64,000 nucleotides of DNA from Arcobacter sp. FWKO B (GCF_014844135.1 NZ_CP041403.1:620001-684000); one strand, 5' to 3'; numbered from the stretch's first letter, positions 18,739-29,541 are shown. Notes: generated from the sequence alone by a model not told the origin. Numbers and translations: made by a program.

Positions 18739-20169
18739 TTAGCATAAGCTTTTTAAAAAGCTTACTGCTAATCTAACTCCCGCTCCACTAGCACCATGTG
18801 GATTATATCCCCAAGGTTTTTCTACATAGGCAGGTCCTGCTATATCAAGGTGAACCCATTTATCTTTATTTTCTTCATAAATAAACTTATCCAAAAAAAG
18901 TCCCGCTGTAATAGCTCCACCATATCTACTAGAACTTATATTACAAATATCTGCAATTTCACTTTTTAATAGCTTTGGTAAATACCTATTAAATGGTAAA
19001 GAACCTACAAGTTCACCACTTTGGTTTGCAGCATCAAATATTTGATGTTTTAATTTACTATTATGTCCCATAATTCCAGTAGTGTACTCTCCAAGTGCCA
19101 CAACACAAGCTCCTGTTAAAGTAGCAAAATCAAGAATATAATCTATATCTTTGATATTATCTTGTGCATAACAAAGACAATCAGCAAGTACAAGTCTTCC
19201 TTCAGCATCAGTATTTCGTACCTCAATAGTAGTCCCATTTTTAGCTTTTAATACATCATCTGGCTTATAAGCATTTCCGCCTATCATATTTTCTACTGCA
19301 CCAATTATTCCATGTACTTCAATAGGGAGTTTTAACTTTGCTACTGCTTGCATAATACCTAAAACTGCACTACCCCCACTCTTATCACTTTTCATGGTTG
19401 CCATATAATCACTTGGTTTTAAGCTTAATCCACCACTATCATATGTAAGTCCTTTACCAACTAACACAACTGTTTTTTTACATTTCTTTGGTGAATAAGT
19501 AAGATGAATAAGTTTAGGTTTATGTCTACTTGCCCTTGCAACAGCAAGCATAGCACCCATCCCTTTTTCTTCTAAATATTTATCATCATATATTTTACAC
19601 TCTATTTTACACTCTTTTGCCAAATCAACAGCAAATGATGCCATAATATCAGGATAAAAATCATCTGGAGGAGTATTGACAATATCTCTTACCATATTAA
19701 CGGATTTTGAAATTTCGATTGATTCATCAAGAGCATTTTTTAACTCTTTAGTGATCTCTTTTGTATGAATAATTACTTCTTGTGATAATTTGTCTTTTTT
19801 TGTAGATTTATACTTATCAAAAGTATATGAACCAAGCATCAATCCATCCACTATTGCATTTAAGTATTCAATGCTATCTTCTACTAAAGATAATTTTGCA
19901 CTCTTGAACTTTGTATTTTTTAGCTTTTTTATTATTGTTGAAGCTGCTATTCTAATGGTATCTGCTTCTAATTTTTCACATCCAACATAAAGTTTCTTTG
20001 CTTCAGGTAAAAGTAATACTTCCTCATCTTCACCTTTGAAGTTTAAAACTTCTAGAACATCTTTATGTTCTTTTACATTTTCACTATCAAAGTTTTTTGA
20101 TATAACAAAACAAACTTCAATATCAGCTTCTATTTTTTTGAATTTCTCATCACTTAGAATTAGTTTCAT
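18739..20169 (-). CDS. pepA: Leucyl aminopeptidase (M17)
   Basis: Cytosolic two-metal aminopeptidase that trims N-terminal residues from peptides. The start at 20169 gives 476 residues beginning MKLILSDEKF, preceded by an AAAGGGG site. A longer reading to 20262 only adds a hydrophobic stretch inside dedA. Metal-site motifs are LVGKGLTYDSGGLSLKPS and NTDAEGRLVLAD, the M17 signature. The start overlaps the dedA end by 20 bases, suggesting coupled translation. Confidence 0.95.
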   Translation of the reverse strand: MKLILSDEKFKKIEADIEVCFVISKNFDSENVKEHKDVLEVLNFKGEDEEVLLLPEAKKLYVGCEKLEADTIRIAASTIIKKLKNTKFKSAKLSLVEDSIEYLNAIVDGLMLGSYTFDKYKSTKKDKLSQEVIIHTKEITKELKNALDESIEISKSVNMVRDIVNTPPDDFYPDIMASFAVDLAKECKIECKIYDDKYLEEKGMGAMLAVARASRHKPKLIHLTYSPKKCKKTVVLVGKGLTYDSGGLSLKPSDYMATMKSDKSGGSAVLGIMQAVAKLKLPIEVHGIIGAVENMIGGNAYKPDDVLKAKNGTTIEVRNTDAEGRLVLADCLCYAQDNIKDIDYILDFATLTGACVVALGEYTTGIMGHNSKLKHQIFDAANQSGELVGSLPFNRYLPKLLKSEIADICNISSSRYGGAITAGLFLDKFIYEENKDKWVHLDIAGPAYVEKPWGYNPHGASGAGVRLAVSFLKSLC

Positions 20170-20872
20170 TTTGAACCCCTTTCTTTTGCTTATTTTTCTC
20201 ATAAGTTTTTTTTGTAGCAGTATTAATAAAATAAAAAAATCCAGCAACAAAACTAGCAGCAAGTGGAATTGCTAAATACCAATGTTCTCTCGCCCATGTC
20301 ACTACTACCATAATCTGCTCACCAAAGTACCATACAGGAATTAGCGTCAAAGACGCCCAAATCCAACCACTTATTAAATTAATAATTGCAAATTTCTTAG
20401 CTTCATATTTTGTCAAAGCTATTGACATGGGGATAATTGTTCGCAAACCATAAAGATATCGTTGAATAAAAATTATAGGCCACCCATATTTTTTAAGAAG
20501 AATATGAGCTAATGCAAACTTTCTCCTTTGTCCTTTAAGCTTTTTATGTACTAATGGTTTATTGTATCTTCCAACAAAAAATGCAACCATATCTCCACTA
20601 AATGCACCAATTCCTGCTACAAAGATAGCTAATAAAAGATTTAAATCACCTGAATGGCATAAAAGTCCGCCAACAATTAACCCTATTTCACCTTCTAAAA
20701 CACTCCACGCAAAAAGGATTATATAACCTTTTTCTTTTAGTAAATATACTAGTTTTTCTTCAAATCCACTTACTGGTGCGTGATAGAGATTGTATATCAA
20801 AAATATAGAAAAAATAGCTACAAGTGCTGATACAAATTTGCCAGAGTGGTTTACAATAAACTTTTTAAACAT
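20150..20872 (-). CDS. DedA-family membrane protein
   Basis: A 240-residue inner-membrane protein of the DedA (SNARE-associated/VTT) family, involved in lipid flipping and membrane homeostasis in studied members. Features are FAWSVLEGEIGLIVGG, the reentrant-loop acidic motif, then FSGDMVAFFVGRYNK and FIQRYLYGLRTIIPM with the conserved arginines. The tail (TKKTYEKNKQKKGVQ) is strongly basic. It starts directly after the trpB stop and overlaps pepA, so it sits in a trpB-dedA-pepA run. Confidence 0.88.
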   Translation of the reverse strand: MFKKFIVNHSGKFVSALVAIFSIFLIYNLYHAPVSGFEEKLVYLLKEKGYIILFAWSVLEGEIGLIVGGLLCHSGDLNLLLAIFVAGIGAFSGDMVAFFVGRYNKPLVHKKLKGQRRKFALAHILLKKYGWPIIFIQRYLYGLRTIIPMSIALTKYEAKKFAIINLISGWIWASLTLIPVWYFGEQIMVVVTWAREHWYLAIPLAASFVAGFFYFINTATKKTYEKNKQKKGVQNETNSK

Positions 20873-22081
20873 TTATCCAAACCTTAAAATTTCTTTGGCT
20901 TGTATCATATCCTTATCACCCCTACCACTCAAGTTTACTATTACTATTTTGCCTTGTATCTCTTTTTGTGCTTTTTTAAGATATGCTATAGCGTGAGCCG
21001 ATTCAAAAGCAGGGATAATACCCTCTTTTCTACTAAGCCATACAAAAGCATCCATTGCCTCATCATCAGTAATATGGTCATATTTAACGCTACCCAAATC
21101 TTTGTGATAACTATGCTCTGGTCCAATACCAGGATAATCAAGCCCAGCACTTATACTATGAGCTTCAAGTACTTGTCCATCTTCATCTTGCAATAAATAG
21201 CTACATTGCCCATGCAAAATCCCAGGGCTTCCTTTTTCCAAACTACATCCATGCTTATCAGTATCAATCCCAAGTCCACCAGCTTCTATACCCACACATT
21301 GAACAGTCTCATCTTCTAAAAAGTGACTAAACATTCCTATGGCGTTACTTCCGCCACCTATACAAGCCACTACAAAATCTGGCAATTTACCTTCTATCTC
21401 AAGAATCTGTCTTCTTGCTTCCCAGCCAATAATAGCTTGAAAATCTCTTACCATCATAGGATATGGATGAGGACCAGCAACTGTACCTATTATATAAAAA
21501 GTATCTCTAGCATTAGTCACCCAGTATCTTATAGCATCATTCATAGCATCTTTTAGTGTTTTACTTCCACTTTCTACTGCTACAACTTTTGCTCCCAAAA
21601 GTTTCATTCTAAATACATTAAGTTCTTGCCTAGCCACATCTTTTGCACCCATAAAAATAGTACATTCTAGCCCCAAAAGTGCAGCAACTGTAGCAGTTGC
21701 CACACCATGTTGACCAGCTCCAGTTTCAGCTATTACTTTTGTTTTACCCATTCTTTTAGCCAAAAGTGCTTGTGCTATAGTATTGTTTACTTTATGAGCA
21801 CCTGTATGATTAAGATCTTCCCTTTTAAGATATACTTTAGCCCCAACTTCTTCACTTAAACGCTTTGCATGATAAAGAGGATTTGGTCTTCCAACATATT
21901 CTTTTAAAAGCTCATTAACCTCTTCCCAAAACTCTTTATCAAATCTATATTTTTTATATTCGATATCAAGCTCCAAAAGTGCAGGCATCAAAGTTTCAGG
22001 GACATACCGTCCACCAAAAATTCCAAAATGCCCAGAACTATCAGGATCAAATTTCGATGGTTTTGGGATATAACTATTCAT
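20873..22081 (-). CDS. trpB: Tryptophan synthase beta subunit
   Basis: PLP enzyme that joins indole and serine to make tryptophan. PLP lysine is K97 in [11 protein letters not shown]; the phosphate-binding loop is [16 protein letters not shown] is also present. The 402-residue length is that of classical TrpB1. No trpA or other trp gene adjoins it; it lies between apt and dedA. The alpha subunit must be encoded elsewhere if the pathway is complete. Confidence 0.96.
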   Translation of the reverse strand: MNSYIPKPSKFDPDSSGHFGIFGGRYVPETLMPALLELDIEYKKYRFDKEFWEEVNELLKEYVGRPNPLYHAKRLSEEVGAKVYLKREDLNHTGAHKVNNTIAQALLAKRMGKTKVIAETGAGQHGVATATVAALLGLECTIFMGAKDVARQELNVFRMKLLGAKVVAVESGSKTLKDAMNDAIRYWVTNARDTFYIIGTVAGPHPYPMMVRDFQAIIGWEARRQILEIEGKLPDFVVACIGGGSNAIGMFSHFLEDETVQCVGIEAGGLGIDTDKHGCSLEKGSPGILHGQCSYLLQDEDGQVLEAHSISAGLDYPGIGPEHSYHKDLGSVKYDHITDDEAMDAFVWLSRKEGIIPAFESAHAIAYLKKAQKEIQGKIVIVNLSGRGDKDMIQAKEILRFG

Positions 22082-22093
22082 TTATCTATCCTT

Positions 22094-22642
22094 TTAAATA
22101 TCAAGTACACTATAAACTGGTGCTAATTTTTTTAATTTTTCTTGTCCGTCTAAAAATGAAAGATGTATTATAAAACAACTTTCTACTAATTTAGCTTTAG
22201 TATCATGGATTAATTTTGCACTCGCATTTGCTGTCCCGCCAGTTGCAATCAAATCATCTATTAGTAAAACTCTTGCCCCAACCTTTCCTTCAAATGCATC
22301 AAGATGTATTTCAACCTCATCAAAACCATACTCAAGCTCATATTTTTCGCATATCGTAGTACTTGGAAGTTTCCCTTTTTTTCTAATAGGAACAAACCCA
22401 ATACCAAGTCTTGTTGCCAACGCCGCACCAAAAATAAACCCACGACTATCAATACCTGCAATGTAATCAAGCTCCATCTCTTTATACCTAGCTTCAAGAT
22501 GGTTCATTAGCATTCCATAGGCTATTTTGTTATTAAGGAGTGTCGTAATATCTTTGAAAACAATTCCTGGTTTTGGGAAATTTTCTACATCTCTTATGGA
22601 ATCAAGTAAAAAAGTTTTTTGTTCTGTTGTTAATTCTTTCAT
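22094..22642 (-). CDS. apt: Adenine phosphoribosyltransferase
   Basis: Purine salvage enzyme making AMP from adenine and PRPP. The PRPP loop is [14 protein letters not shown] (126-139) and [12 protein letters not shown] (61-72) is the family core. Length 182 is normal. It is the first gene of the apt-trpB-dedA-pepA run; upstream lies the repeat-filled gap towards gmhA. Confidence 0.96.
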   Translation of the reverse strand: MKELTTEQKTFLLDSIRDVENFPKPGIVFKDITTLLNNKIAYGMLMNHLEARYKEMELDYIAGIDSRGFIFGAALATRLGIGFVPIRKKGKLPSTTICEKYELEYGFDEVEIHLDAFEGKVGARVLLIDDLIATGGTANASAKLIHDTKAKLVESCFIIHLSFLDGQEKLKKLAPVYSVLDI

Positions 22643-22660
22643 TTTTTTCCTTTTTTTTAA

Positions 22661-22750
22661 GTTACTGAGGTGCTTAGGTACTGAGGTACTAAGCTAAAGA
22701 CTCCGTAGATTAGTACTCATCACCTTTTATAAAGTGACTTAGTAACTGAG
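22661..22750. repeat. Low-complexity octamer repeat with facing arms
   Basis: The left part reads in 8-base steps (TACTGAGG, TGCTTAGG, TACTGAGG, TACTAAGC). The right end (about 22735-22750) is a partial inverted copy, about 12 of 17 positions, with mostly transition differences. It resembles the heptamer repeats of the window but with a period of eight. Confidence 0.5.
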
Positions 22751-22761
22751 ACAACCCACAC

Positions 22762-22885
22762 AGATGACAATATATCTTGATAGTTCAAGGCGAAGATGGA
22801 TTTTTTTGATAGGAGTTTACAAATAGTAAATGACTGTCAAAAAAATCCGTCTTTAACGCAGAAATCTCAAGATAGATTGTCATCT
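22762..22885. repeat. 124-bp nested palindrome overlapping the gmhA end
   Basis: The outer arms 22762-22780 and 22867-22885 match at 18 of 19 positions. The inner arms 22793-22820 and 22826-22853 match at 23 of 28, including an A7/T7 block flanked by GGAT/ATCC. The central loop is five bases. The last codons and stop of gmhA (from 22867) lie in the right outer arm. It looks like a MITE- or REP-type element; no T-run suggests a simple terminator. Confidence 0.75.
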
Positions 22886-23433
22886 ATGCAGTGGCATATT
22901 GTGTGACCTATTAGTATGTGCATCTCTTGAATTCTTGGTGTATCTTGACTCGGCACTACGATATTTATATCACACACATCATTCATAGCCCCACCTTCTC
23001 TTCCGCTTAGTCCAATAGTCACACATCCTATCTCACGAGCAACTTTTAATGCATTTACTACATTTTTACTATTTCCACTTGTGCTTATTCCTATAAGTAC
23101 ATCGCCACTTCTTGCAAGTGCTTCTACTTGTCTATCAAATACCCTATCGTACCCATAGTCATTACCAATAGCAGTCAAAGCACTTGTATCGGTTGTCAGT
23201 GCAATACCAGGTAACCCTTTTCGCTCAGTTTTGTATCTTCCTGTAAGTTCAGCTGCGATATGCTGTGCATCAGCCGCACTTCCGCCATTTCCACAAAGAA
23301 GAACTTTATTTCCCTTTTTCAAAGCTTCCACTATCAAATAAGCTGATTTTGAAACATCGGCTTCAAGTTTTGGCAAACACTCCTGTACACTTCTTATATG
23401 CAATTCAAATTCACTTTGTACTCTACTTAACAT
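22867..23433 (-). CDS. gmhA: D-sedoheptulose 7-phosphate isomerase
   Basis: First enzyme of ADP-heptose synthesis for the LPS inner core, 188 residues, SIS fold. Motifs are [19 protein letters not shown] (45-63), [14 protein letters not shown] and [11 protein letters not shown]. It overlaps hldE by seven bases, and gmhB, hldD and hldE precede it, so the heptose pathway is in one run. Its final residues (IDDNLS) are encoded by an arm of a palindromic element, so the extreme C-terminus may be acquired. Confidence 0.95.
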   Translation of the reverse strand: MLSRVQSEFELHIRSVQECLPKLEADVSKSAYLIVEALKKGNKVLLCGNGGSAADAQHIAAELTGRYKTERKGLPGIALTTDTSALTAIGNDYGYDRVFDRQVEALARSGDVLIGISTSGNSKNVVNALKVAREIGCVTIGLSGREGGAMNDVCDINIVVPSQDTPRIQEMHILIGHTICHCIDDNLS

Positions 23434-24851
23434 AAATTTCCTTTTATTCTTTCAATAGTTTTTGTTGTACTTTTACCATTTATAAATTCTATTAATTTTA
23501 CTTCATCAACTAAATCACTTCCAACAACCTCTTTACCTTCATAATCAGCACCTTTTACCAAAATATTTGGTTTGAGAGCTGATATTAGTTCATAAGGGGT
23601 ATCTTCATCAAAAATCACCACGAAATCAACAGCTTCTAAAGCAGCTAATACAAAAGCTCTATCATCTTCATTATTGATAGGTCTATCATCACCTTTGAGC
23701 CTTTTTACACTTGCATCAGAATTTAGTCCAAGTACCAAAACATCCCCAAGTGACTTAGCCTTATCAAGATAGCTCACATGTCCACGGTGTAATATATCAA
23801 AACATCCATTTGTAAAAACTATTTTTTTACCCTTACTTTTTAGATTTGATAATATTTTTATCATTTCATCTGTAGTTTTTATATGAGCCTCTGGTCCACT
23901 TTTGTGTAATGATGATTTATAATCTTCTATTTCATCCAGTGTTGCAGTTGCACTTCCAACTTTTCCTACTACCACTCCAGCAGCTAGATTTGCAAATTCT
24001 ACACTTTTATATATATCATATCCAAGAGCCGTCATATACCCAAGTGCAGACAAAACCGTATCCCCAGCACCTGTTACATCATAAACTTCCCTTGCAACGG
24101 TAGGTTTAATTGTAAGCTTATCATCAAAAATAGCAATACCATCTTCACTCAAAGTTATTATAGAGACTTCAAGATTTACTTCATCTTTTAGTTTTTTAAT
24201 AGCTTGCAATAAAGACTCTTTTGTATCAATTTTTATTTTTGTAGCAAGACTTGCCTCTTTTTTATTTGGTGTCAAAAGATAAGCACCACTATATTTACTA
24301 TAATCTTCACCTTTTGGATCAACCAAAACTTTTTTGTTTTTTGAGTTTGCAAGATTTATAATAAAGCGAGTTAGCTCATCACCCAAAACACCCTTACCAT
24401 AATCAGATAACAAAACAACATCAATATCATCTATGGTCTCAGCTAAATTTTTTAATATATTTTCTTGCGAAGAGATGCTAATATCTGTTTTTGATTCTTT
24501 ATCATATCTTACAACTTGTTGATTTGATACTATAATCCTACTTTTTTTACTTGTTTTTCGTCCCTCTTCTACTGATAATAAAAGCTTTACACCCAAGTTT
24601 CCAAGCATAGATTTTAACTCATCACCTGCTTCATCATCCCCTATAGCACTTATTACAGTTACATCAGCTTCAAGTGCTTTTAGATTGTTGATTACATTTC
24701 CAGCACCACCCAAAACTGCTGTTTCTTTTTTTACATCTACTACTTGCACAGGAGCTTCAGGAGAAATTCTTTCACAACTACCCCATAAGTAGTGATCTAT
24801 CATCAAATCACCGATAACACATATCTTTGGAGTGACTACACTACTTGGCAT
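23427..24851 (-). CDS. hldE: Bifunctional heptose kinase/adenylyltransferase
   Basis: Fused enzyme of 474 residues. The N-terminal ribokinase-like domain (about 1-315, with [13 protein letters not shown] and [13 protein letters not shown]) phosphorylates heptose 7-phosphate. The C-terminal nucleotidyltransferase domain (about 335-474, starting [19 protein letters not shown]) adds AMP. Both domains are intact and of normal length. It overlaps gmhA (seven bases) and hldD (eleven bases). Confidence 0.96.
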   Translation of the reverse strand: MPSSVVTPKICVIGDLMIDHYLWGSCERISPEAPVQVVDVKKETAVLGGAGNVINNLKALEADVTVISAIGDDEAGDELKSMLGNLGVKLLLSVEEGRKTSKKSRIIVSNQQVVRYDKESKTDISISSQENILKNLAETIDDIDVVLLSDYGKGVLGDELTRFIINLANSKNKKVLVDPKGEDYSKYSGAYLLTPNKKEASLATKIKIDTKESLLQAIKKLKDEVNLEVSIITLSEDGIAIFDDKLTIKPTVAREVYDVTGAGDTVLSALGYMTALGYDIYKSVEFANLAAGVVVGKVGSATATLDEIEDYKSSLHKSGPEAHIKTTDEMIKILSNLKSKGKKIVFTNGCFDILHRGHVSYLDKAKSLGDVLVLGLNSDASVKRLKGDDRPINNEDDRAFVLAALEAVDFVVIFDEDTPYELISALKPNILVKGADYEGKEVVGSDLVDEVKLIEFINGKSTTKTIERIKGNLC

Positions 24852-25869
24852 TTTTTACCTCTGTCTCAAATATTCTTTTTATTTCATCAATATAAGCTTT
24901 GATACCATCTTCAAGTTCAAATCTAGGCTCAAACCCAAGATAATGTCTTGTATCGTCAATATTTGCCTCAGTAAAAAACTGATATTGCCCCACATAAGGG
25001 TTTGGAATATATTCAGTTTTATGTTTAGTTCCAAGTTCACTTTGCAAAATATCTGCAATATCTTGAAAACTTCTAGCTTTTCCTGTTCCTACATTAAATA
25101 CACCACTAACCCCTGAAACAGAAGCTTTTATATTTGCTTGAATTACATCTTCAATATATACAAAATCTCTCAAAATCTTATCACTACCCTCAAACAACTT
25201 TGGAGCATTTCCCTTTAAAAGCTGATGACCAAATTGTACTACAGTAGAAGCAGTTTTATTTTTATAAAATTCTCTTGCCCCATAAACATTAAAATATCTA
25301 AGCCCTACTATATCAATAGGTAAATCTTTATCCATATAGCTATATGCTAGTTTGTCCATCATAAGCTTACTAAATCCATATACATTATTTGGATTTTCAC
25401 ATCCCACTTCAAATATATCACTTGTCCCGTAAGTTGCTGCACTACTTGCATATATCATATTTGCTTTGTGTTTGATAGCAAGTTTTAGTAAATCCTCAAA
25501 AGCATTTACATTTGTTTGTATCATCAAATCTTGTTCAGTTGCAGTTGTATCACTAATAGCTGCTTCATGGAAAATATAGTCAAACTTATAGTTGTGTTCT
25601 AGTTCTTTTAAAAGAGTCTTATCATTTATATCACCACTTATTACGATACCATTAAAGCCTATTAGGTTTTTAAAATGCCCAAAACTTTTCAAATTGCCAT
25701 TAGATAATGTTTTATCACTTCTAAATAAATCTAACACAACTATTTTTGCTTTTGGATAGTTTTCTTGAAAATAAAATGCAAGATTGCTTCCAATAAATCC
25801 AGCACCACCAGTTATAAGTATCGTTTTGTTATTAAAATTCTTTTTTATATATTTCATATTATAATCCAT
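24841..25869 (-). CDS. hldD: ADP-glyceromanno-heptose 6-epimerase
   Basis: Last step of ADP-heptose formation. Extended SDR protein of 342 residues with NAD(P) motif TGGAGFIGSN near the N-terminus and the catalytic Y-x3-K in VYGFSKLMMDKL. ASSAATYG and LRYFNVYGARE are family blocks. An ATG at codon 5 (25857), with GGA seven bases upstream, may be the true start. It lies between gmhB and hldE. Confidence 0.95.
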   Translation of the reverse strand: MDYNMKYIKKNFNNKTILITGGAGFIGSNLAFYFQENYPKAKIVVLDLFRSDKTLSNGNLKSFGHFKNLIGFNGIVISGDINDKTLLKELEHNYKFDYIFHEAAISDTTATEQDLMIQTNVNAFEDLLKLAIKHKANMIYASSAATYGTSDIFEVGCENPNNVYGFSKLMMDKLAYSYMDKDLPIDIVGLRYFNVYGAREFYKNKTASTVVQFGHQLLKGNAPKLFEGSDKILRDFVYIEDVIQANIKASVSGVSGVFNVGTGKARSFQDIADILQSELGTKHKTEYIPNPYVGQYQFFTEANIDDTRHYLGFEPRFELEDGIKAYIDEIKRIFETEVKNAK

Positions 25870-25901
25870 CGTAATTTTTGTAGATTATATCAAAAGTTGG
25901 A

Positions 25902-26426
25902 TTATTGTTTGATTATATTTTTTATCTCTTTTATTGAATCTATTATAAAATCAGCATTAGAGTCTTTTTCATCAAAACTATGTCCAGATTTAACATGTAT
26001 AGAAGTTTTGATTTTAGCATTTTTTGCACACTCAATATCACTTATTTTATCCCCTATTAAGTAACTCTTTGTTACATCTATATCAAGCTCTTCTACCGCT
26101 TCATCTATCATCCCTGTTTTTGGTTTTCTACAACGACACTCCTCTTTTGGAGCATGTGGACAATGATAAACTTTTGTTATAGTTATCCCATTTTTTTCAA
26201 ACTCATTTAGCATCCAATAAGTAAGTGTTTCAAAATCATTTTGTGTATAATATCCTCTTCCAATACCACTTTGATTAGTTATAACTATAAGGACATATCC
26301 TAACTTTTGTAAATAGCTACAAGCTTCAAACACCCCATCAATAAACTCAAAATCTTTAATTTTATATACATAATCTTTTTCTATATTTATTACACCATCT
26401 CTATCTATAAATACCGCTTTATTCAT
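25902..26426 (-). CDS. gmhB: D-glycero-D-manno-heptose 1,7-bisphosphate 7-phosphatase
   Basis: HAD phosphatase of 174 residues that removes the 7-phosphate in the heptose pathway. HAD motif I is FIDRDGVIN, motif II is VITNQSGIGRGYY. The zinc loop CPHAPKEECRCRKPKTGM and the closing YLIGDKISDIECAKNA complete the family pattern. It overlaps the RND pump gene by eight bases, linking efflux and heptose genes in one transcript. Confidence 0.95.
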   Translation of the reverse strand: MNKAVFIDRDGVINIEKDYVYKIKDFEFIDGVFEACSYLQKLGYVLIVITNQSGIGRGYYTQNDFETLTYWMLNEFEKNGITITKVYHCPHAPKEECRCRKPKTGMIDEAVEELDIDVTKSYLIGDKISDIECAKNAKIKTSIHVKSGHSFDEKDSNADFIIDSIKEIKNIIKQ

Positions 26427-29400
26427 TCTTACTACCTACTTTCTCCATCTTAATAAAAAACATCAATAATGCTGGAACTATAAAAATAGTAAACACTGTT
26501 GATAAAGCTAATCCGCCTGTTATTACTGAGCCAATTCCACGATAAAATTCTGCTCCAGGTCCAGGAACCAATACTAAAGGCAACATACCAAAAACAGATG
26601 TAAGGGAACTCATAAAGATAGGTCTAAGTCGACTTCTTGTAGCAGTTTTGACTGCTTCAAAATGTTCCATTGCTTGAAACCTTATATTGTTCAATGATTG
26701 GTGTACAATCAAAATTGCATTATTAACTACGATACCTACAAGTATAATAAACCCTAATAGTGTTAATACATCAAGAGGTTGAGGAGCAATAAAAATATTT
26801 GTTAGTTTAAGCCCTATAAATCCACCAGCAGTTGCCAGTGGAACTGTAAATAATATGATAAATGGATATATAAAATTACTAAATAACGCACTCATTAAAA
26901 GATAACTGATAACTATTGCAAAAATAAAACTCCATTTCATTTCAGCAACTGTAGAGACCAGTTTATCTGCTGTTCCACTTATACCAATTTCTATTTCATT
27001 AGGAATCATATTTTGTTTTTTTAAACTAGGTATCAATTGATATTCAATAGTTTCCATAGCTTCTGATACTGTTATATTTGTAGGAGGTGTTACTTCAAGT
27101 GTAATTGTTTTTTTGCCATTTAGATGCCTTATTTCACTTATTCCAACAGTTTGTTCGAGTTTTGAAATTGTATCTAAAGAAACTAAACTACCTTTTGGAG
27201 TTGAAATCATTGCATTATACAAATGTTGTGGAGTTGGTATTAGTTCTTCGTCTGCTTTTAGAATCAAATCTATCTTTTTTTCATTTAATGCTTTAAAATC
27301 ACCTATTTTTCTCCCACTTAATAATGTGTCTACAATAATACCAAACTCTAAACTACTAAAACCATTTTCTTTTAAAGATGTATAATCTGGTATTATTTTG
27401 ACCTCTGGGAAAAGTAGCTCAATAGATGGTACAGGTCTTATTTGTGCTCCATTAAGTACTTCTTGTATACTCATAAACATCATCCCCCCTGTACTAGCAA
27501 TTGTATTAATATCATTTCCACTGATATCAACATCAATACTTCTTCCTTTCCCAAGCCCAGTTTCAAATACACCAGCTTGTGTACTAATACCAAAAATGGC
27601 TGGAAATGAATTTATCCCTTGACGAAATAATGGTATCAATTCAGCTGCTCTTTGTTCTTCAGTACTCATAGCCCCAAGAATTATTAACTCTCCAGCACTT
27701 ACAAAAAATAGTTTTTCAATAGGAGGAAAGCCATCTTTAGATTTATTTATATAAGGCATATATATTTCAAAAAGTTTTTGCCCAATCTCTTTTTTTTCAC
27801 TTGAACTTAAACCTGGTGGTGGCACCATAATATTCATAATAAGATTTCTATTACCTTGTGGTAAGTACTCCATTTTTGGAAACATAGTAGATACAGTTAT
27901 TATAGAAAAGAGTGTTAATGCTCCTATTGTAATAGCTCTATTAATATTTGTTTTAATACAAATATCTACTAAAAACATTATTCTATCTTTTATGACAAAT
28001 CCAAAATCTCCAAGTTTACTTTTATTATGGCTAATTATATCTTTTTTTGTTTTGTTAGATATCAATGCCCAAAGTGTTGGGATTACACTAATAGATACAA
28101 AAAGAGAAAAACTCACAGCTGCAGTTACTGCTATTGCTATATCTTTAAAAAGTTGCCCCGCTTCATCTTGTAAGAAAATAATAGGTAAAAAAACAGCTAT
28201 TGTGGTAAGTGCTGAAGCTATCAATGCACCCCAAACCTCATTTGTTCCATCATATGCTGATTGAAAAAGAGTTTTACCCATTTTTTTATGTCTATCAATA
28301 TTTTCCAAAACTACTATAGCACTATCTAAAAGCATACCAACAGCAAAACTAATACCAGCTAATGAGATAGTATTTAAACTCCTATCCATCATATAAAGTA
28401 TGATAAATGTTGAAATTATAGATATCGGTATTGCAATACCAACAATTGAAGTAGAAAGTGGACTTCTTAAAAAAAGCATTAACACTGCAATTGCTAAAAT
28501 CCCACCAATTAGAATGTTAGTTTTTACTAAATCAATTGAACCCAATATATAAGGTCTTTGATCATATAGCCAATTTATATATAAACCTTTGTCCTTTAGA
28601 ATATTTTCATTAATATTATTTATAACACTTTCAACCCTATTTGTTACATCAACAACATTGGCATTTGCAACTGCTCTAAAACCTATGACAATCCCTTTTT
28701 TGCCAACTTGATACACGATTTCTTTTTCATCATCATACCCAATCATAACTGTTGCTATATCTTTTAGCTTAATAGTATTGCCATTGTGATTTAAAATCAC
28801 TCTTTCTTCAAGTTCTTCAACATTTGTGAAAGAAGCTGTGGTTCTTACACGATAAGTTCTTCTACCTATATCTGTTGTACCAGCGGCTATATCAATATTT
28901 TCATTTTGTAATATTTGTATCAAAGATGGAATAGTTATATTATATGAAGCAAGTTTTACAGGGTCAAGTATTATATGCATTTGACTTTTGGTACCACCTG
29001 CAACAAATAGCTCTGCAACTCCATCTATTCTTTCTAAATACTCTATAACATTGTTCTCAAAATATGTTCTATACTCTGAAATATCTTTTTTATCATCAAT
29101 TGTTTGCAACATAGTCCAAATTATTGGTGAAGAATCAGCTCCACTTGTTTTTATTACAGGTTTTTCAACATTTTGTGGGTATGAACTAACTTCATTTAAT
29201 TTATTGGTAACATCAATAACAGCTTCTTTTAAATCTGTTCCTAAAGTAAACTCCAAAGTAAGTGTGCCTATGTTATCTTTTGAACTACTCTCATACTTTA
29301 CAAGATTTGGTGTTGATTTTAAAACTTTTTCCTGTTCTTCTATTATGTCTCTTTCTATCTCATAAGGAGTTGCACCTGGCCAAAGTGTAGTAACAGAAAT

Positions 29401-29532
29401 TTGGGGTTTTACAACATTTGGAGTTAGTTGATAAGATAACTTTTGTAAAGCTGTAACACCAAAAAGAATTATTAAAATAACTCCAACTATAACAGTTACT
29501 GGCTTTAGAATTGAAGCTTTTATAATATCCAT
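26419..29532 (-). CDS. RND efflux pump, inner-membrane component (AcrB/HAE1 type)
   Basis: A 1037-residue proton-driven transporter with the usual twelve-helix, two-repeat layout. The first helix is at about 9-29 (PVTVIVGVILIILFGVTAL), followed by a large periplasmic loop. The first central helix block contains GMLLDSAIVVLENIDRHKK, the motif with membrane acidic residues (near 400). The second half has GIVVNNAILIVHQSLNN and ATRSRLRPIFMSSLTS. The membrane fusion partner is ten bases upstream. No outer-membrane channel gene adjoins, so TolC must come from elsewhere. Substrate unknown. Confidence 0.93.
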   Translation of the reverse strand: MDIIKASILKPVTVIVGVILIILFGVTALQKLSYQLTPNVVKPQISVTTLWPGATPYEIERDIIEEQEKVLKSTPNLVKYESSSKDNIGTLTLEFTLGTDLKEAVIDVTNKLNEVSSYPQNVEKPVIKTSGADSSPIIWTMLQTIDDKKDISEYRTYFENNVIEYLERIDGVAELFVAGGTKSQMHIILDPVKLASYNITIPSLIQILQNENIDIAAGTTDIGRRTYRVRTTASFTNVEELEERVILNHNGNTIKLKDIATVMIGYDDEKEIVYQVGKKGIVIGFRAVANANVVDVTNRVESVINNINENILKDKGLYINWLYDQRPYILGSIDLVKTNILIGGILAIAVLMLFLRSPLSTSIVGIAIPISIISTFIILYMMDRSLNTISLAGISFAVGMLLDSAIVVLENIDRHKKMGKTLFQSAYDGTNEVWGALIASALTTIAVFLPIIFLQDEAGQLFKDIAIAVTAAVSFSLFVSISVIPTLWALISNKTKKDIISHNKSKLGDFGFVIKDRIMFLVDICIKTNINRAITIGALTLFSIITVSTMFPKMEYLPQGNRNLIMNIMVPPPGLSSSEKKEIGQKLFEIYMPYINKSKDGFPPIEKLFFVSAGELIILGAMSTEEQRAAELIPLFRQGINSFPAIFGISTQAGVFETGLGKGRSIDVDISGNDINTIASTGGMMFMSIQEVLNGAQIRPVPSIELLFPEVKIIPDYTSLKENGFSSLEFGIIVDTLLSGRKIGDFKALNEKKIDLILKADEELIPTPQHLYNAMISTPKGSLVSLDTISKLEQTVGISEIRHLNGKKTITLEVTPPTNITVSEAMETIEYQLIPSLKKQNMIPNEIEIGISGTADKLVSTVAEMKWSFIFAIVISYLLMSALFSNFIYPFIILFTVPLATAGGFIGLKLTNIFIAPQPLDVLTLLGFIILVGIVVNNAILIVHQSLNNIRFQAMEHFEAVKTATRSRLRPIFMSSLTSVFGMLPLVLVPGPGAEFYRGIGSVITGGLALSTVFTIFIVPALLMFFIKMEKVGSKNE

Positions 29533-29541
29533 AAAAAAATC

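Noticed and set aside
18739-20262. Longer PepA start with an N-terminal membrane segment
   Set aside because: The extra 31 codons are the dedA C-terminal coding region in another frame; the ATG at 20169 has a good ribosome site and the family N-terminus.
27113-27385. Plus-strand ORFs inside the RND pump gene, such as this 90-codon frame
   Set aside because: They are antisense shadows of a gene with clear protein motifs throughout.
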